Shown one piece after another: positions 1 through 5,155 of a stretch of 5,344 nucleotides of DNA. Position 1 is the first letter of the stretch, and each line of letters begins with the position of its first letter. The notes below the pieces were generated by a model. The model worked only from the letters and a program-made list of their open reading frames with translations, made no database searches and was not told the origin of the DNA. A program made the translations under genes and the position numbers. Origin of the DNA: Saprospiraceae bacterium (GTDB lineage: Bacteria > Bacteroidota > Bacteroidia > Chitinophagales > Saprospiraceae); NCBI GenBank assembly GCA_007134625.1, contig SLKL01000429.1:1-5344 (forward strand), in the 5' to 3' direction.

Positions 1-12
1 AAATAAACTCCC

Positions 13-21
13 TACCTTAGC
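13..21 (+). promoter_or_regulatory. Possible -7 promoter box (TACCTTAGC) of the M60 peptidase gene
   Basis: TACCTTAG differs at one position from the Bacteroidota sigma-A -7 consensus TAnnTTTG and ends 20-21 nt before the ATG at 41, which would give a short leader. The same nine bases, TACCTTAGC, occur again at 4249-4257 upstream of the barrel gene. The matching -33 element would lie outside the window, so the call rests on one half-site and its position. Confidence 0.35.
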
Positions 22-40
22 AATAGAATTTATTTTGATT

Positions 41-3000
41 ATGATCCGACTTTCTATTGTTACCCTTGGTTTAGTTTTTCTTTTTTCCATAAACCATCTC
101 AACAGTCAACCCTATCAGATGCCGGTTTATACGGTGACTACCTTTCAGGAGCCGCAACCGGGTAGTGAAGGAATTAATGTAATCGACGGCGATGTGAATA
201 ATATTTACCATTCGCGTTGGGGGCAGGAGGGTATTCCCGATACATTGGATGCGTATTTTACCAATCGGGTTCAGAGCATTAACCGCATTGTCTATGTTCC
301 GAGACAAAGTGGTTTCAACGGAGTTTGGGCAAATGTGGATGTGTATTATTCCACTCAGGAGAACCCCTCGGAATTTTTACCGCTATCCGATAATCCCTTT
401 GAATGGGCGCGCGACAATGAGGATAAAGTTATAGAACTGGATGAACCGATTGAACGCCCGGCAGTCATCCGTTTTGCTGTAAATGAAAGTTATTCTATGC
501 ACTCGAGTTGCGCTGAGTTGCGCTTTTTCTCCGATGAAGAATACGAATCAGCTGCGGGCTACGATTGCAGAATACCCACTGATGAATTGGGCACAACCAA
601 CGATCAGGATATTCTGGCTGAGATTTTTATCGATGGCTCATGGGCTTCTTCTTTTCAGCCCGGGGAAAACATTGAGCGATCTTTTGATGGCAATGTCAAT
701 ACGCTCTATCACTCTTCCTGGAGTGCCACGACTTTTCCGGTTACCCTCAATTATCGATTAGATGGTGAGACGAGAATTGATTATTTGCGTTACAGTCCGA
801 GAAACTTTGGGACCAACGGTAATTTTGGTAATGTGGAAATCCATTACAACACCGCAGAAGAAGGACCGGAAAGCGAGTTCGTACATTTGATGGATTACGA
901 TTTTGGACAATCCGGTTTACCTACGATAGTGGATTTTCCGGAGGCCATTGTGCCACTGAACATCAGATTTGAAGTGCTTGATGGGGCAGGCGGCTTTGCA
1001 AGTTGTGCACAAATGGAATTCTATACCCGTGTGCAGGGACCCGGCAGCGAAAGACCTTATGCGGATATTTTTACCGATGAGCTCTACGCTGCACTCAATG
1101 CGGATGTAACTCAAACCGTCATAGATACCATCAGCTCGGATTTTTACCGGGCTTTGGCGCAGTGTCTTTTTAATGGGGATTACAATTTGCGATATCGCCT
1201 GCAATCCTATGAAGTTTACAAACCTTTGGCTTCTGTCAGAAGGCAATTGAATGTAGGCAACTACAACGCTTTTGAAAATCCTACCGGCATTGTTTTTGAC
1301 GAAAGAGAAAAGGCTGCGCTTTTTGTTCGGAATATCCCTGTCGGCAAGGCAGTCTTTTTGCGTGTACGAGACTTTGCAAATGAGGACAATCCCGTTGACA
1401 GAGCCTACCAATTGGTCAATGGGCTCAATGTTATTACATTGGAAAATACAGGTCTGGGGTATATTAGTTATTTTGATGATGATTTGAATCTTCCGAATAT
1501 TGATGTGCATATTGTTTCTGGAAAAATCAATGGTTACTTTGATGTTTATGAGTCAGATGAGGAAGATTGGCTGGAGTTGCTTACCGGAGAAAACTATTCC
1601 AAACTGGATGTTCGAGGCAGGTATGCTCATCTGGTTTACGATAAAGGTGCCATGAGATACGGTTCTCCTTTTGATGGTAGGAGGTTCATTATGATGTACG
1701 ATTCTATTGTGAAACATCAAAGGCTATTGCTGGGGATGTACGCATTCCCCGAGCGAAACGTAAAAAACCGCATCTTGTCATTAAGTGGATTCAGTGGTGG
1801 CTGGTATGCCGGAGGTCTTGGAATACATCTCGATTTGACCTGGGGTGTAAATAGTGTTACCAATCCCGATCGACTTGGTCTTTGGGGCATTGCTCACGAA
1901 TTTGGTCACATCAATCAAGTGAGACCGGGGATTATGTGGCACGGCACTATTGAAGTAACGGTCAACATTTACTCCACCTGGGTCAACTACCATATGAATT
2001 ACGAAGGCAATCCCTACATCAGATTGGAAAGCGAAGTGTTTAACTTTGCGGATGGGATCCCATCGTTGGCGGGAGGACGAATAAATGCACAAATCGCCAA
2101 TACCTATATCCATGAAAAAGCACTCAAGGAAGATGAGCCTTACGATGTATTCAAGGTATTGGTTCCCTTCTGGCAGTTGCAGCTTTACTATCAGTTGGCA
2201 GGTGCTGCAAAGAATGCCGCTGTTTTGAGTTTTGAGGATACTCCCGAAGATTACGATGGTGTCGATTATGCCAACTTCTATGCACGGGTTGCCAAAATGG
2301 CAAGTGAGATGGATTTGAGTGATTTAAATCCCGGTCAGTTACAACTCAATTTTGTAAAAATGGTCTGTGATGCCGTTGAGGAGGATTTAACTGACTTTTT
2401 CATCAATACCGGTTTTCTGCGTCCGATTAATACCGTTATCAATGATTACGGGGAGCGGAACTTTATTATCACTCAGGCCGAGGTTGATGAAACCATAGCC
2501 TACATTCAATCAAAGGGTTATGAAAAGCCGGTTTCTCCGGTTATGCATTACCTAAGTGCCCACAGCTTGAATGCTTTCAAGAATCAACTCCCACTTACAG
2601 GTGAAAACGGACAGGGTTTCACCACTTCAGGTAATCTTATGATTATTGATCACGAGGTCTGGCAAAATGCCGTAGCTTTTGAAACCTATGATGGAGAGGA
2701 AAACCTGCTTCACGTCAGCATATCAGGTACGGGTGATACAGACAATCTGACTACATCAGTCGCTTTTCCCGTTGATGCAGAGCGGGTATATGCCATTGGT
2801 TTTGATGGAGAAAAAATGCTGGTCTATCCCGAGATACCTACTTCAATAACTGAATTGTCCACCTCCAATTCTTTAAAAATCAGTCCCAATCCCATTGGAG
2901 CAAATGATGTCTTTGAGATAAAAATGGACGATGACGAGGGTACTTTCCGGCTTGAGCTTTTCAGCACAGAAGGCAGACTTATTCTGGCACATCAGGGAGA

Positions 3001-3121
3001 TATCAATCAGCTCAATGTTCGCATGCAGCAACAAATTGAGCAATTGTCACCCGGCATGTATCTATTGCGTCTAAGAGATCAGGAAGGTAGATATTGGGAG
3101 GCTAAGGTGGTTAGGAGGTAG
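41..3121 (+). CDS. Secreted M60 (enhancin-like) zinc metallopeptidase with tandem discoidin-like modules and T9SS sorting domain
   Basis: Predicted extracellular metallopeptidase of 1026 residues. Residues 1-22 form a Sec signal peptide (MIRL, hydrophobic core, probable cleavage NS|QP). Two discoidin/F5-8C-like modules follow, about 26-165 and 190-330. They share a core motif (DGDVNNIYHSRW at 49-60; DGNVNTLYHSSW at 216-227) and end alike (SSCAELRFF at 155-163; ASCAQMEFY at 320-328), so they look like an internal duplication. The M60 region begins near L403 (NVGNYNAFENPTGI). H619-E620-F621-G622-H623 and E638, in TIEVTVNIYS, form the gluzincin HExxH...E zinc site, and the FWQLQLYY segment lies near 710. 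After a helical stretch and a beta-rich module (about 835-930), residues 945-1026 form a type A T9SS domain (LKISPNP, then GMYLLRL and a basic end KVVRR). Characterised M60 enzymes cleave O-glycosylated proteins such as mucins; the substrate here is inferred. ATG 41 is preferred over the in-frame TTG at 35 because it starts the signal peptide directly. No Shine-Dalgarno sequence is visible. Confidence 0.93.
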   Translation: MIRLSIVTLGLVFLFSINHLNSQPYQMPVYTVTTFQEPQPGSEGINVIDGDVNNIYHSRWGQEGIPDTLDAYFTNRVQSINRIVYVPRQSGFNGVWANVDVYYSTQENPSEFLPLSDNPFEWARDNEDKVIELDEPIERPAVIRFAVNESYSMHSSCAELRFFSDEEYESAAGYDCRIPTDELGTTNDQDILAEIFIDGSWASSFQPGENIERSFDGNVNTLYHSSWSATTFPVTLNYRLDGETRIDYLRYSPRNFGTNGNFGNVEIHYNTAEEGPESEFVHLMDYDFGQSGLPTIVDFPEAIVPLNIRFEVLDGAGGFASCAQMEFYTRVQGPGSERPYADIFTDELYAALNADVTQTVIDTISSDFYRALAQCLFNGDYNLRYRLQSYEVYKPLASVRRQLNVGNYNAFENPTGIVFDEREKAALFVRNIPVGKAVFLRVRDFANEDNPVDRAYQLVNGLNVITLENTGLGYISYFDDDLNLPNIDVHIVSGKINGYFDVYESDEEDWLELLTGENYSKLDVRGRYAHLVYDKGAMRYGSPFDGRRFIMMYDSIVKHQRLLLGMYAFPERNVKNRILSLSGFSGGWYAGGLGIHLDLTWGVNSVTNPDRLGLWGIAHEFGHINQVRPGIMWHGTIEVTVNIYSTWVNYHMNYEGNPYIRLESEVFNFADGIPSLAGGRINAQIANTYIHEKALKEDEPYDVFKVLVPFWQLQLYYQLAGAAKNAAVLSFEDTPEDYDGVDYANFYARVAKMASEMDLSDLNPGQLQLNFVKMVCDAVEEDLTDFFINTGFLRPINTVINDYGERNFIITQAEVDETIAYIQSKGYEKPVSPVMHYLSAHSLNAFKNQLPLTGENGQGFTTSGNLMIIDHEVWQNAVAFETYDGEENLLHVSISGTGDTDNLTTSVAFPVDAERVYAIGFDGEKMLVYPEIPTSITELSTSNSLKISPNPIGANDVFEIKMDDDEGTFRLELFSTEGRLILAHQGDINQLNVRMQQQIEQLSPGMYLLRLRDQEGRYWEAKVVRR

Positions 3122-3141
3122 TGGGGGGGCTAAAGTGAGAT

Positions 3142-3375
3142 TTAAAGAACAGCCTCGAATCCTGGCTTATCTGTAAATCTATCTTTGTTTCTCTCCCACC
3201 ATCCCCTTTTTACTTGATTTGCGAGTTTAGCTATTTGAGCTTCATCTGCTTTACTTTTACTCACGAGATCTATGTAAGTGAAATATTTCAAAACTTGCTG
3301 AATATCCTCCAGGCTTGAGTTTATTGGAAGTTTGATGGTAATTTCTTTAGAATCGCTTTCAATTTTCACTGCCAT
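3142..3375 (-). CDS. Small conserved-looking hypothetical protein, possibly antitoxin-like
   Basis: Encodes 77 residues from an ATG (CAT at 3373-3375) to TAA. I do not recognise a named family with certainty. The N-terminus (about 1-17) is a likely beta strand with alternating charged and hydrophobic residues (KEITIKLP). A helix follows (about 21-40, SLEDIQQVLKYFTYIDLVSK), then a second helix (42-57), and a Trp-rich basic tail (GWWERNKDRF, 58-67). A short strand plus helices ending in a WWE-N-K/R-F tail reminds me of small Bacteroidota proteins beside toxin genes, but that is recollection. No toxin gene adjoins it: its stop is 20 bp from the convergent peptidase stop, and only repeat DNA lies upstream. 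It has no signal peptide and should be cytoplasmic. I see no Shine-Dalgarno sequence or clear promoter. Protein-like composition and an ordinary ATG argue that it is real rather than a chance frame. Confidence 0.7.
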   Translation of the reverse strand: MAVKIESDSKEITIKLPINSSLEDIQQVLKYFTYIDLVSKSKADEAQIAKLANQVKRGWWERNKDRFTDKPGFEAVL

Positions 3376-3499
3376 GGTACTTGATTTTATTGATAAGGAA
3401 CGTGATTTTCTTTGTTTTAGTTCGATTTCAACTTTTATCAGCCGAATAAAGGAATAAATAAGAACTTCTAATTAACTTAATTTCACACCGAAGTAGAAC

Positions 3500-3590
3500 A
3501 AAATGGAGGGGAGATGGGAAATGGAATTAGGAAGTGGGAAGAAGGAAGAAGGGAGTGGGAAGTAGGAAGTTAATTGAAAGTTGAAAAATG
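3500..3590 (+). repeat. C-free purine-rich repeat tract, copy 1
   Basis: Ninety-one consecutive plus-strand bases contain no C. The core at 3505-3570 is built from variants of GGAAGTGGGAAG, GGGAGTGGGA and AGTAGGAAG. The 20 bases at 3543-3562 recur exactly at 3728-3747. Such GGGAGTGGGAAGTAGGAAGT strings are, from memory, common intergenic repeats in some Bacteroidota. The polypurine strand has many GG and GGG runs, so unusual DNA structure is possible but not shown. No coding role is evident. Confidence 0.75.
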
Positions 3591-3592
3591 CC

Positions 3593-3672
3593 TGTCTCGT
3601 AAGGTAATGAAATGGACTGACGAGAAAAATGATTTGATTGTCCGTAAAGTTGGCTTGTCTCGTCCTAAGACG
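3593..3672 (+). repeat. Paired TGTCTCGT direct repeats with hairpins; possible insertion-element remnant
   Basis: TGTCTCGT occurs at 3593-3600 and 3656-3663 in the same orientation. The first copy can pair with ACGAGA at 3620-3625 (6-bp stem, 19-nt loop). The second runs into a small hairpin, CGTC-CTAA-GACG, at 3661-3672. TGTCTCGTCC-type ends recall terminal repeats of some Bacteroidota insertion sequences, but that is memory only. No transposase fragment lies between or beside them, so an IS scar or a miniature element is a weak inference. Confidence 0.35.
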
Positions 3673-3698
3673 TAAAATTATTTCGTAAAGGAAGAGGG

Positions 3699-3721
3699 AC
3701 CCTTCGACTTGTGCTCAGGGT
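3699..3721. repeat. Dispersed CCCTTCGAC...GCTCAGGG element, single copy
   Basis: The element has inverted ends ACCCT (3699-3703) and AGGGT (3717-3721) around TCGACTTGTGCTC. It is a variant of the CCCTTCGACTTCGCTCAGGG repeat scattered through many Bacteroidota genomes, recognised from memory. It lies in the opposite orientation to the GTCGAAGGG...CCCTGAGCG copies at 3867-4010, and one C-free tract lies on each side of it. Confidence 0.6.
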
Positions 3722-3755
3722 AAAAGTAGGAAGAAGGGAGTGGGAAGAGGGGAGG
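3721..3755 (+). repeat. C-free purine-rich repeat tract, copy 2
   Basis: This is a shorter second copy of the tract at 3500-3590. Bases 3728-3747 match 3543-3562 exactly over 20 bp. The C-free property extends from 3721 to 3782 because the following AT-rich repeat also lacks C. It directly abuts the CCCTTCGAC element on its left, so two repeat families are juxtaposed without spacer. Confidence 0.7.
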
Positions 3756-3793
3756 AATTGATAATTGAGAATGGATAATTGACAATTAATTGA
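3756..3793 (+). repeat. AT-rich AATTG / GATAATTGA repeat tract
   Basis: A run of degenerate units (AATTGATAATTGAGAATG, GATAATTGACAATTAATTG) with AATTG recurring four times. Related words (TAATTGAAAGTTGAAAA) follow the first purine tract at 3571-3587, so each purine tract is followed by an AATTG-type tail. Such tracts are familiar as intergenic filler in Bacteroidota and cyanobacteria (from memory). I see no promoter or gene function. Confidence 0.6.
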
Positions 3794-3804
3794 ATGTTGT
3801 TATA

Positions 3805-3947
3805 GCGATGTGGTGAGCATTTCGAATGCTAAATAACCTCCTGTCGAACCAAGCGTAACGTTAGTGGAGTCGAAGGGCGATGCCCTGCGATGTGGTGAGC
3901 TCCGCCGAACTAAGCGTAACGTTAGCGAAGTCGAAGGGCGATGCCCT
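3805..3947. repeat. Two tandem copies of a compound repeat beginning GCGATGTGGTGAGC
   Basis: Unit 1 is 3805-3886 (82 bp) and unit 2 is 3887-3947 (61 bp). Both begin GCGATGTGGTGAGC. Both then carry CGAAC(C/T)AAGCGTAACGTTAG, with the 8-bp palindrome TAACGTTA at 3856-3863 and 3917-3924. Both end TCGAAGGGCGATGCCCT, whose AGGGC-GAT-GCCCT is a tight 5-bp hairpin. Unit 1 is longer mainly because of extra sequence around the hairpin at 3816-3830. Junctions are exact, which points to local duplication. Confidence 0.75.
3816..3830. repeat. Perfect 6-bp hairpin inside compound repeat unit 1
   Basis: AGCATT-TCG-AATGCT is a perfect inverted repeat with a 3-nt loop. It occurs only in the longer unit 1, where unit 2 has a short TCCGC instead. 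There is no following T run, so it is not a convincing intrinsic terminator. Confidence 0.55.
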
Positions 3948-4010
3948 GAGCGAAGAGATAGCGAATTCGAAGGGCGATGCCCTGAGCGCAGTAATAGCGG
4001 AGTCGAAGGG
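3935..4010. repeat. 36-bp tandem repeat with AGGGCGATGCCCT hairpin, two full units and a partial
   Basis: Units at 3935-3970 and 3971-4006 match at 31 of 36 positions by eye; a third begins at 4007 and diverges after AGGG. Each unit has the AGGGC-GAT-GCCCT hairpin followed by TGAGCG and ends with TCGA. The array overlaps the end of the compound repeat at 3947 because both share the hairpin segment. The units follow directly on one another, with no unique spacers, so this is not a CRISPR array despite the 36-bp period. Confidence 0.75.
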
Positions 4011-4054
4011 TGTAATGTTTAAGAGTTCTAAATTGAACATTCTCGAAGCAATTA

Positions 4055-4148
4055 GCTAGTTGCTAGAAGCCAGCAGCCAGCAGCCAGCAGCCAGCAGCCA
4101 GAGACCAGCAGCCAGAGACCAGCAGCCAGAGGCTAGTAGCCAGTAGCC
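4055..4148. repeat. Heptanucleotide tandem repeat (GCCAGCA type), about 13 units
   Basis: The period is 7 bp without slippage: GCTAGTT, GCTAGAA, four GCCAGCA, then GCCAGAG alternating with ACCAGCA (GCCAGAG at 4097, 4111 and 4125), GCTAGTA, GCCAGTA and a final GCC. The centre is most uniform and the edges are degenerate, as expected for replication slippage with decay outward. A 7-bp period shifts frame at each unit, arguing against coding. Similar CCAGCAGCCAG heptamers are known to me as intergenic repeats in Bacteroidota and resemble the short tandem repeats of cyanobacteria. Confidence 0.9.
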
Positions 4149-4248
4149 TTAAGGGCACGGAATGAAATGGAGTGGACTGAGAGAGAGTAGGAGGGATCAT
4201 ACGCCCATTTCCCACTCAACTATTCACACCGCCCTTTTCAAAGCCCCT

Positions 4249-4257
4249 TACCTTAGC
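4249..4257 (+). promoter_or_regulatory. Possible -7 box (TACCTTAGC) upstream of the barrel gene
   Basis: These nine bases are identical to those at 13-21 before the peptidase gene and one mismatch from TAnnTTTG plus C. Use of this box would give a leader of roughly 110 nt before ATG 4373, containing an inverted pair ATATCTC (4261-4267) and GAGATAT (4313-4319). I see no TTTG-like -33 element at the expected spacing, so this is tentative and competes with the candidate at 4343-4350. Confidence 0.3.
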
Positions 4258-4342
4258 CGAATATCTCCCGGAAATCGGTAAAGTAAACTGTTAAATCGTC
4301 AAAATAATTTTTGAGATATCCGGTATGGATTGGTTTTTTCTT

Positions 4343-4350
4343 TACCTTTA
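4343..4350 (+). promoter_or_regulatory. Alternative -7 box (TACCTTTA) close to the barrel gene start
   Basis: TACCTTTA matches TAnnTTTG at seven of eight positions and ends 22 nt before ATG 4373, almost the same spacing as the box before the peptidase gene. If used, transcription would begin downstream of the in-frame ATG at 4325, which would exclude that start. No clear -33 element is present. Confidence 0.3.
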
Positions 4351-4372
4351 TGTCAGAACTAAGCTAAAAGCT

Positions 4373-5143
4373 ATGAAAAAACCCTGTTTATTTTTAATTA
4401 TTTTTGGAGTTTTCTTTCTATTCAGTTTGCCGGTAAATGCACAAAATCGAGTCGGTGGATGGGAGATAAGTGGAGGTATAGGATTGTCATATGCAGATGA
4501 TGAAGTACAAGACTTTTATTTATGGCTGGTCGATTGGAATACCGATAATGCATCAGAAGTTCGCAGTTATGATTTTTCGCCGGGTTTATATTACTCCTTT
4601 CAGATAAGGCATTTGTCTCATTTTGGGAATGTTACGGTTGGTCCGTATATTTCTTTTTCTCAATATTCTACTAATTTCCAATCCACCATAGAACGACCGG
4701 AATCACTTGGATGGAACTATCAGAAAAATGACGTCCGATTCATGGAGTATAAATTTGGAGCTGGAATTTTAGTGCGTTACCTGGAGTGGGAAAGGGATTA
4801 TCATCATATACAACCACAAATTGGTGTGGGATTAGAGTATCAGTACGCTCATAACAGAGTCCACGAACAAGAGATCAGATATCATATGATAAACGAGCCG
4901 ACTAAATTTACTTTTAAGGAATCCTACAGGTTCAGTAAAGTCTCACCCTCCGTTGAGAATGATAGGTATTGGACAGGACAGTTTAGTTTGGTTTATAGTT
5001 ACGAAAAAGGGAAATTTATCCCCTTTTCTGAACTTGGATTTCGCATAGTAAGACAAATTACAGACAAGGATTGGATTTTAAAGGAAAACTGGACATTGTT
5101 TTATTTAAACCTGGGTGTCAGATGGCATATGGGCAGATCTTAA
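4373..5143 (+). CDS. Putative outer-membrane beta-barrel protein, unknown function
   Basis: Encodes 256 residues. Residues 1-23 are a typical Sec signal peptide (MKKP, hydrophobic core LFLIIFGVFFLFSL, cleavage VNA|Q). An in-frame ATG at 4325 would add 16 residues before this signal, so ATG 4373 is preferred. The mature protein is rich in Tyr, Trp, Phe and Gly with alternating polar and apolar residues, suggesting eight or more amphipathic strands: near 29-40, 66-80, 86-97, 121-138, 148-160, 201-211, 214-228 and 240-251. Asp/Glu/Asn-rich loops connect them, and the chain ends on a strand with an aromatic (LGVRW) five residues before the end. This fits a small outer-membrane barrel, but I recognise no named family and no catalytic motif. 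The lipoprotein gene begins 12 bp downstream, probably in one operon, so the two may work together in the envelope. By eye its base composition is more AT-rich than that of the peptidase gene. Confidence 0.85.
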   Translation: MKKPCLFLIIFGVFFLFSLPVNAQNRVGGWEISGGIGLSYADDEVQDFYLWLVDWNTDNASEVRSYDFSPGLYYSFQIRHLSHFGNVTVGPYISFSQYSTNFQSTIERPESLGWNYQKNDVRFMEYKFGAGILVRYLEWERDYHHIQPQIGVGLEYQYAHNRVHEQEIRYHMINEPTKFTFKESYRFSKVSPSVENDRYWTGQFSLVYSYEKGKFIPFSELGFRIVRQITDKDWILKENWTLFYLNLGVRWHMGRS

Positions 5144-5155
5144 AATTCAGGAGAT

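Larger units (their letters stand above)
3376..4372. other. Gene-free spacer of about 1 kb, largely a mosaic of short repeats
   Basis: No reading frame here has protein-like features such as a signal peptide, a plausible start or a balanced composition. At 3376-3499 I see only AT-rich upstream sequence of the small minus-strand gene, without a convincing promoter. At 3500-4148 several different repeat types follow one another; each is listed separately. At 4149-4248 there is unassigned sequence, including a pyrimidine-rich stretch at 4204-4230. The remaining part, 4249-4372, is the probable upstream region of the barrel gene. Indirectly, the spacer divides a convergent gene pair from a separate plus-strand unit. 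Confidence 0.8.

Noticed and set aside
31..37. TATTTTG next to the peptidase start as a -7 promoter box
   Set aside because: It is one base short of TAnnTTTG and only 3 nt from the ATG, leaving no room for a leader.
35..40. In-frame TTG codon two codons before ATG 41 as the peptidase start
   Set aside because: ATG 41 begins the signal peptide directly. The TTG would add only two residues and has no ribosome site.
917..1510. Open frame of 197 codons on the minus strand
   Set aside because: It lies wholly inside the peptidase gene, opposite well-supported coding sequence, and its translation shows no recognisable domain or signal.
1781..2113. Open frame of 110 codons on the minus strand opposite the M60 catalytic region
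   Set aside because: It is antisense to the conserved zinc site region; its openness is explained by the codon use of the real gene.
3123..3129. Run of seven G just after the peptidase stop as a phase-variable tract
   Set aside because: It lies after the TAG stop, outside both coding sequences and away from any promoter, so length change would have no evident effect.
3151..3167. AGCC...GGCT inverted repeat as a terminator for the peptidase gene
   Set aside because: The stem is only 4 bp with a 9-nt loop and no T run, and it lies inside the coding sequence of the convergent small gene.
3935..4010. 36-bp repeats as a CRISPR array
   Set aside because: Units abut directly with no unique spacers, there are only two full copies, and no cas gene is visible.
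4325..4372. In-frame ATG at 4325 as the start of the barrel protein
   Set aside because: It would put 16 residues, including Arg and Lys, before a complete signal peptide that starts at ATG 4373. A -7-like box also lies between the two starts.
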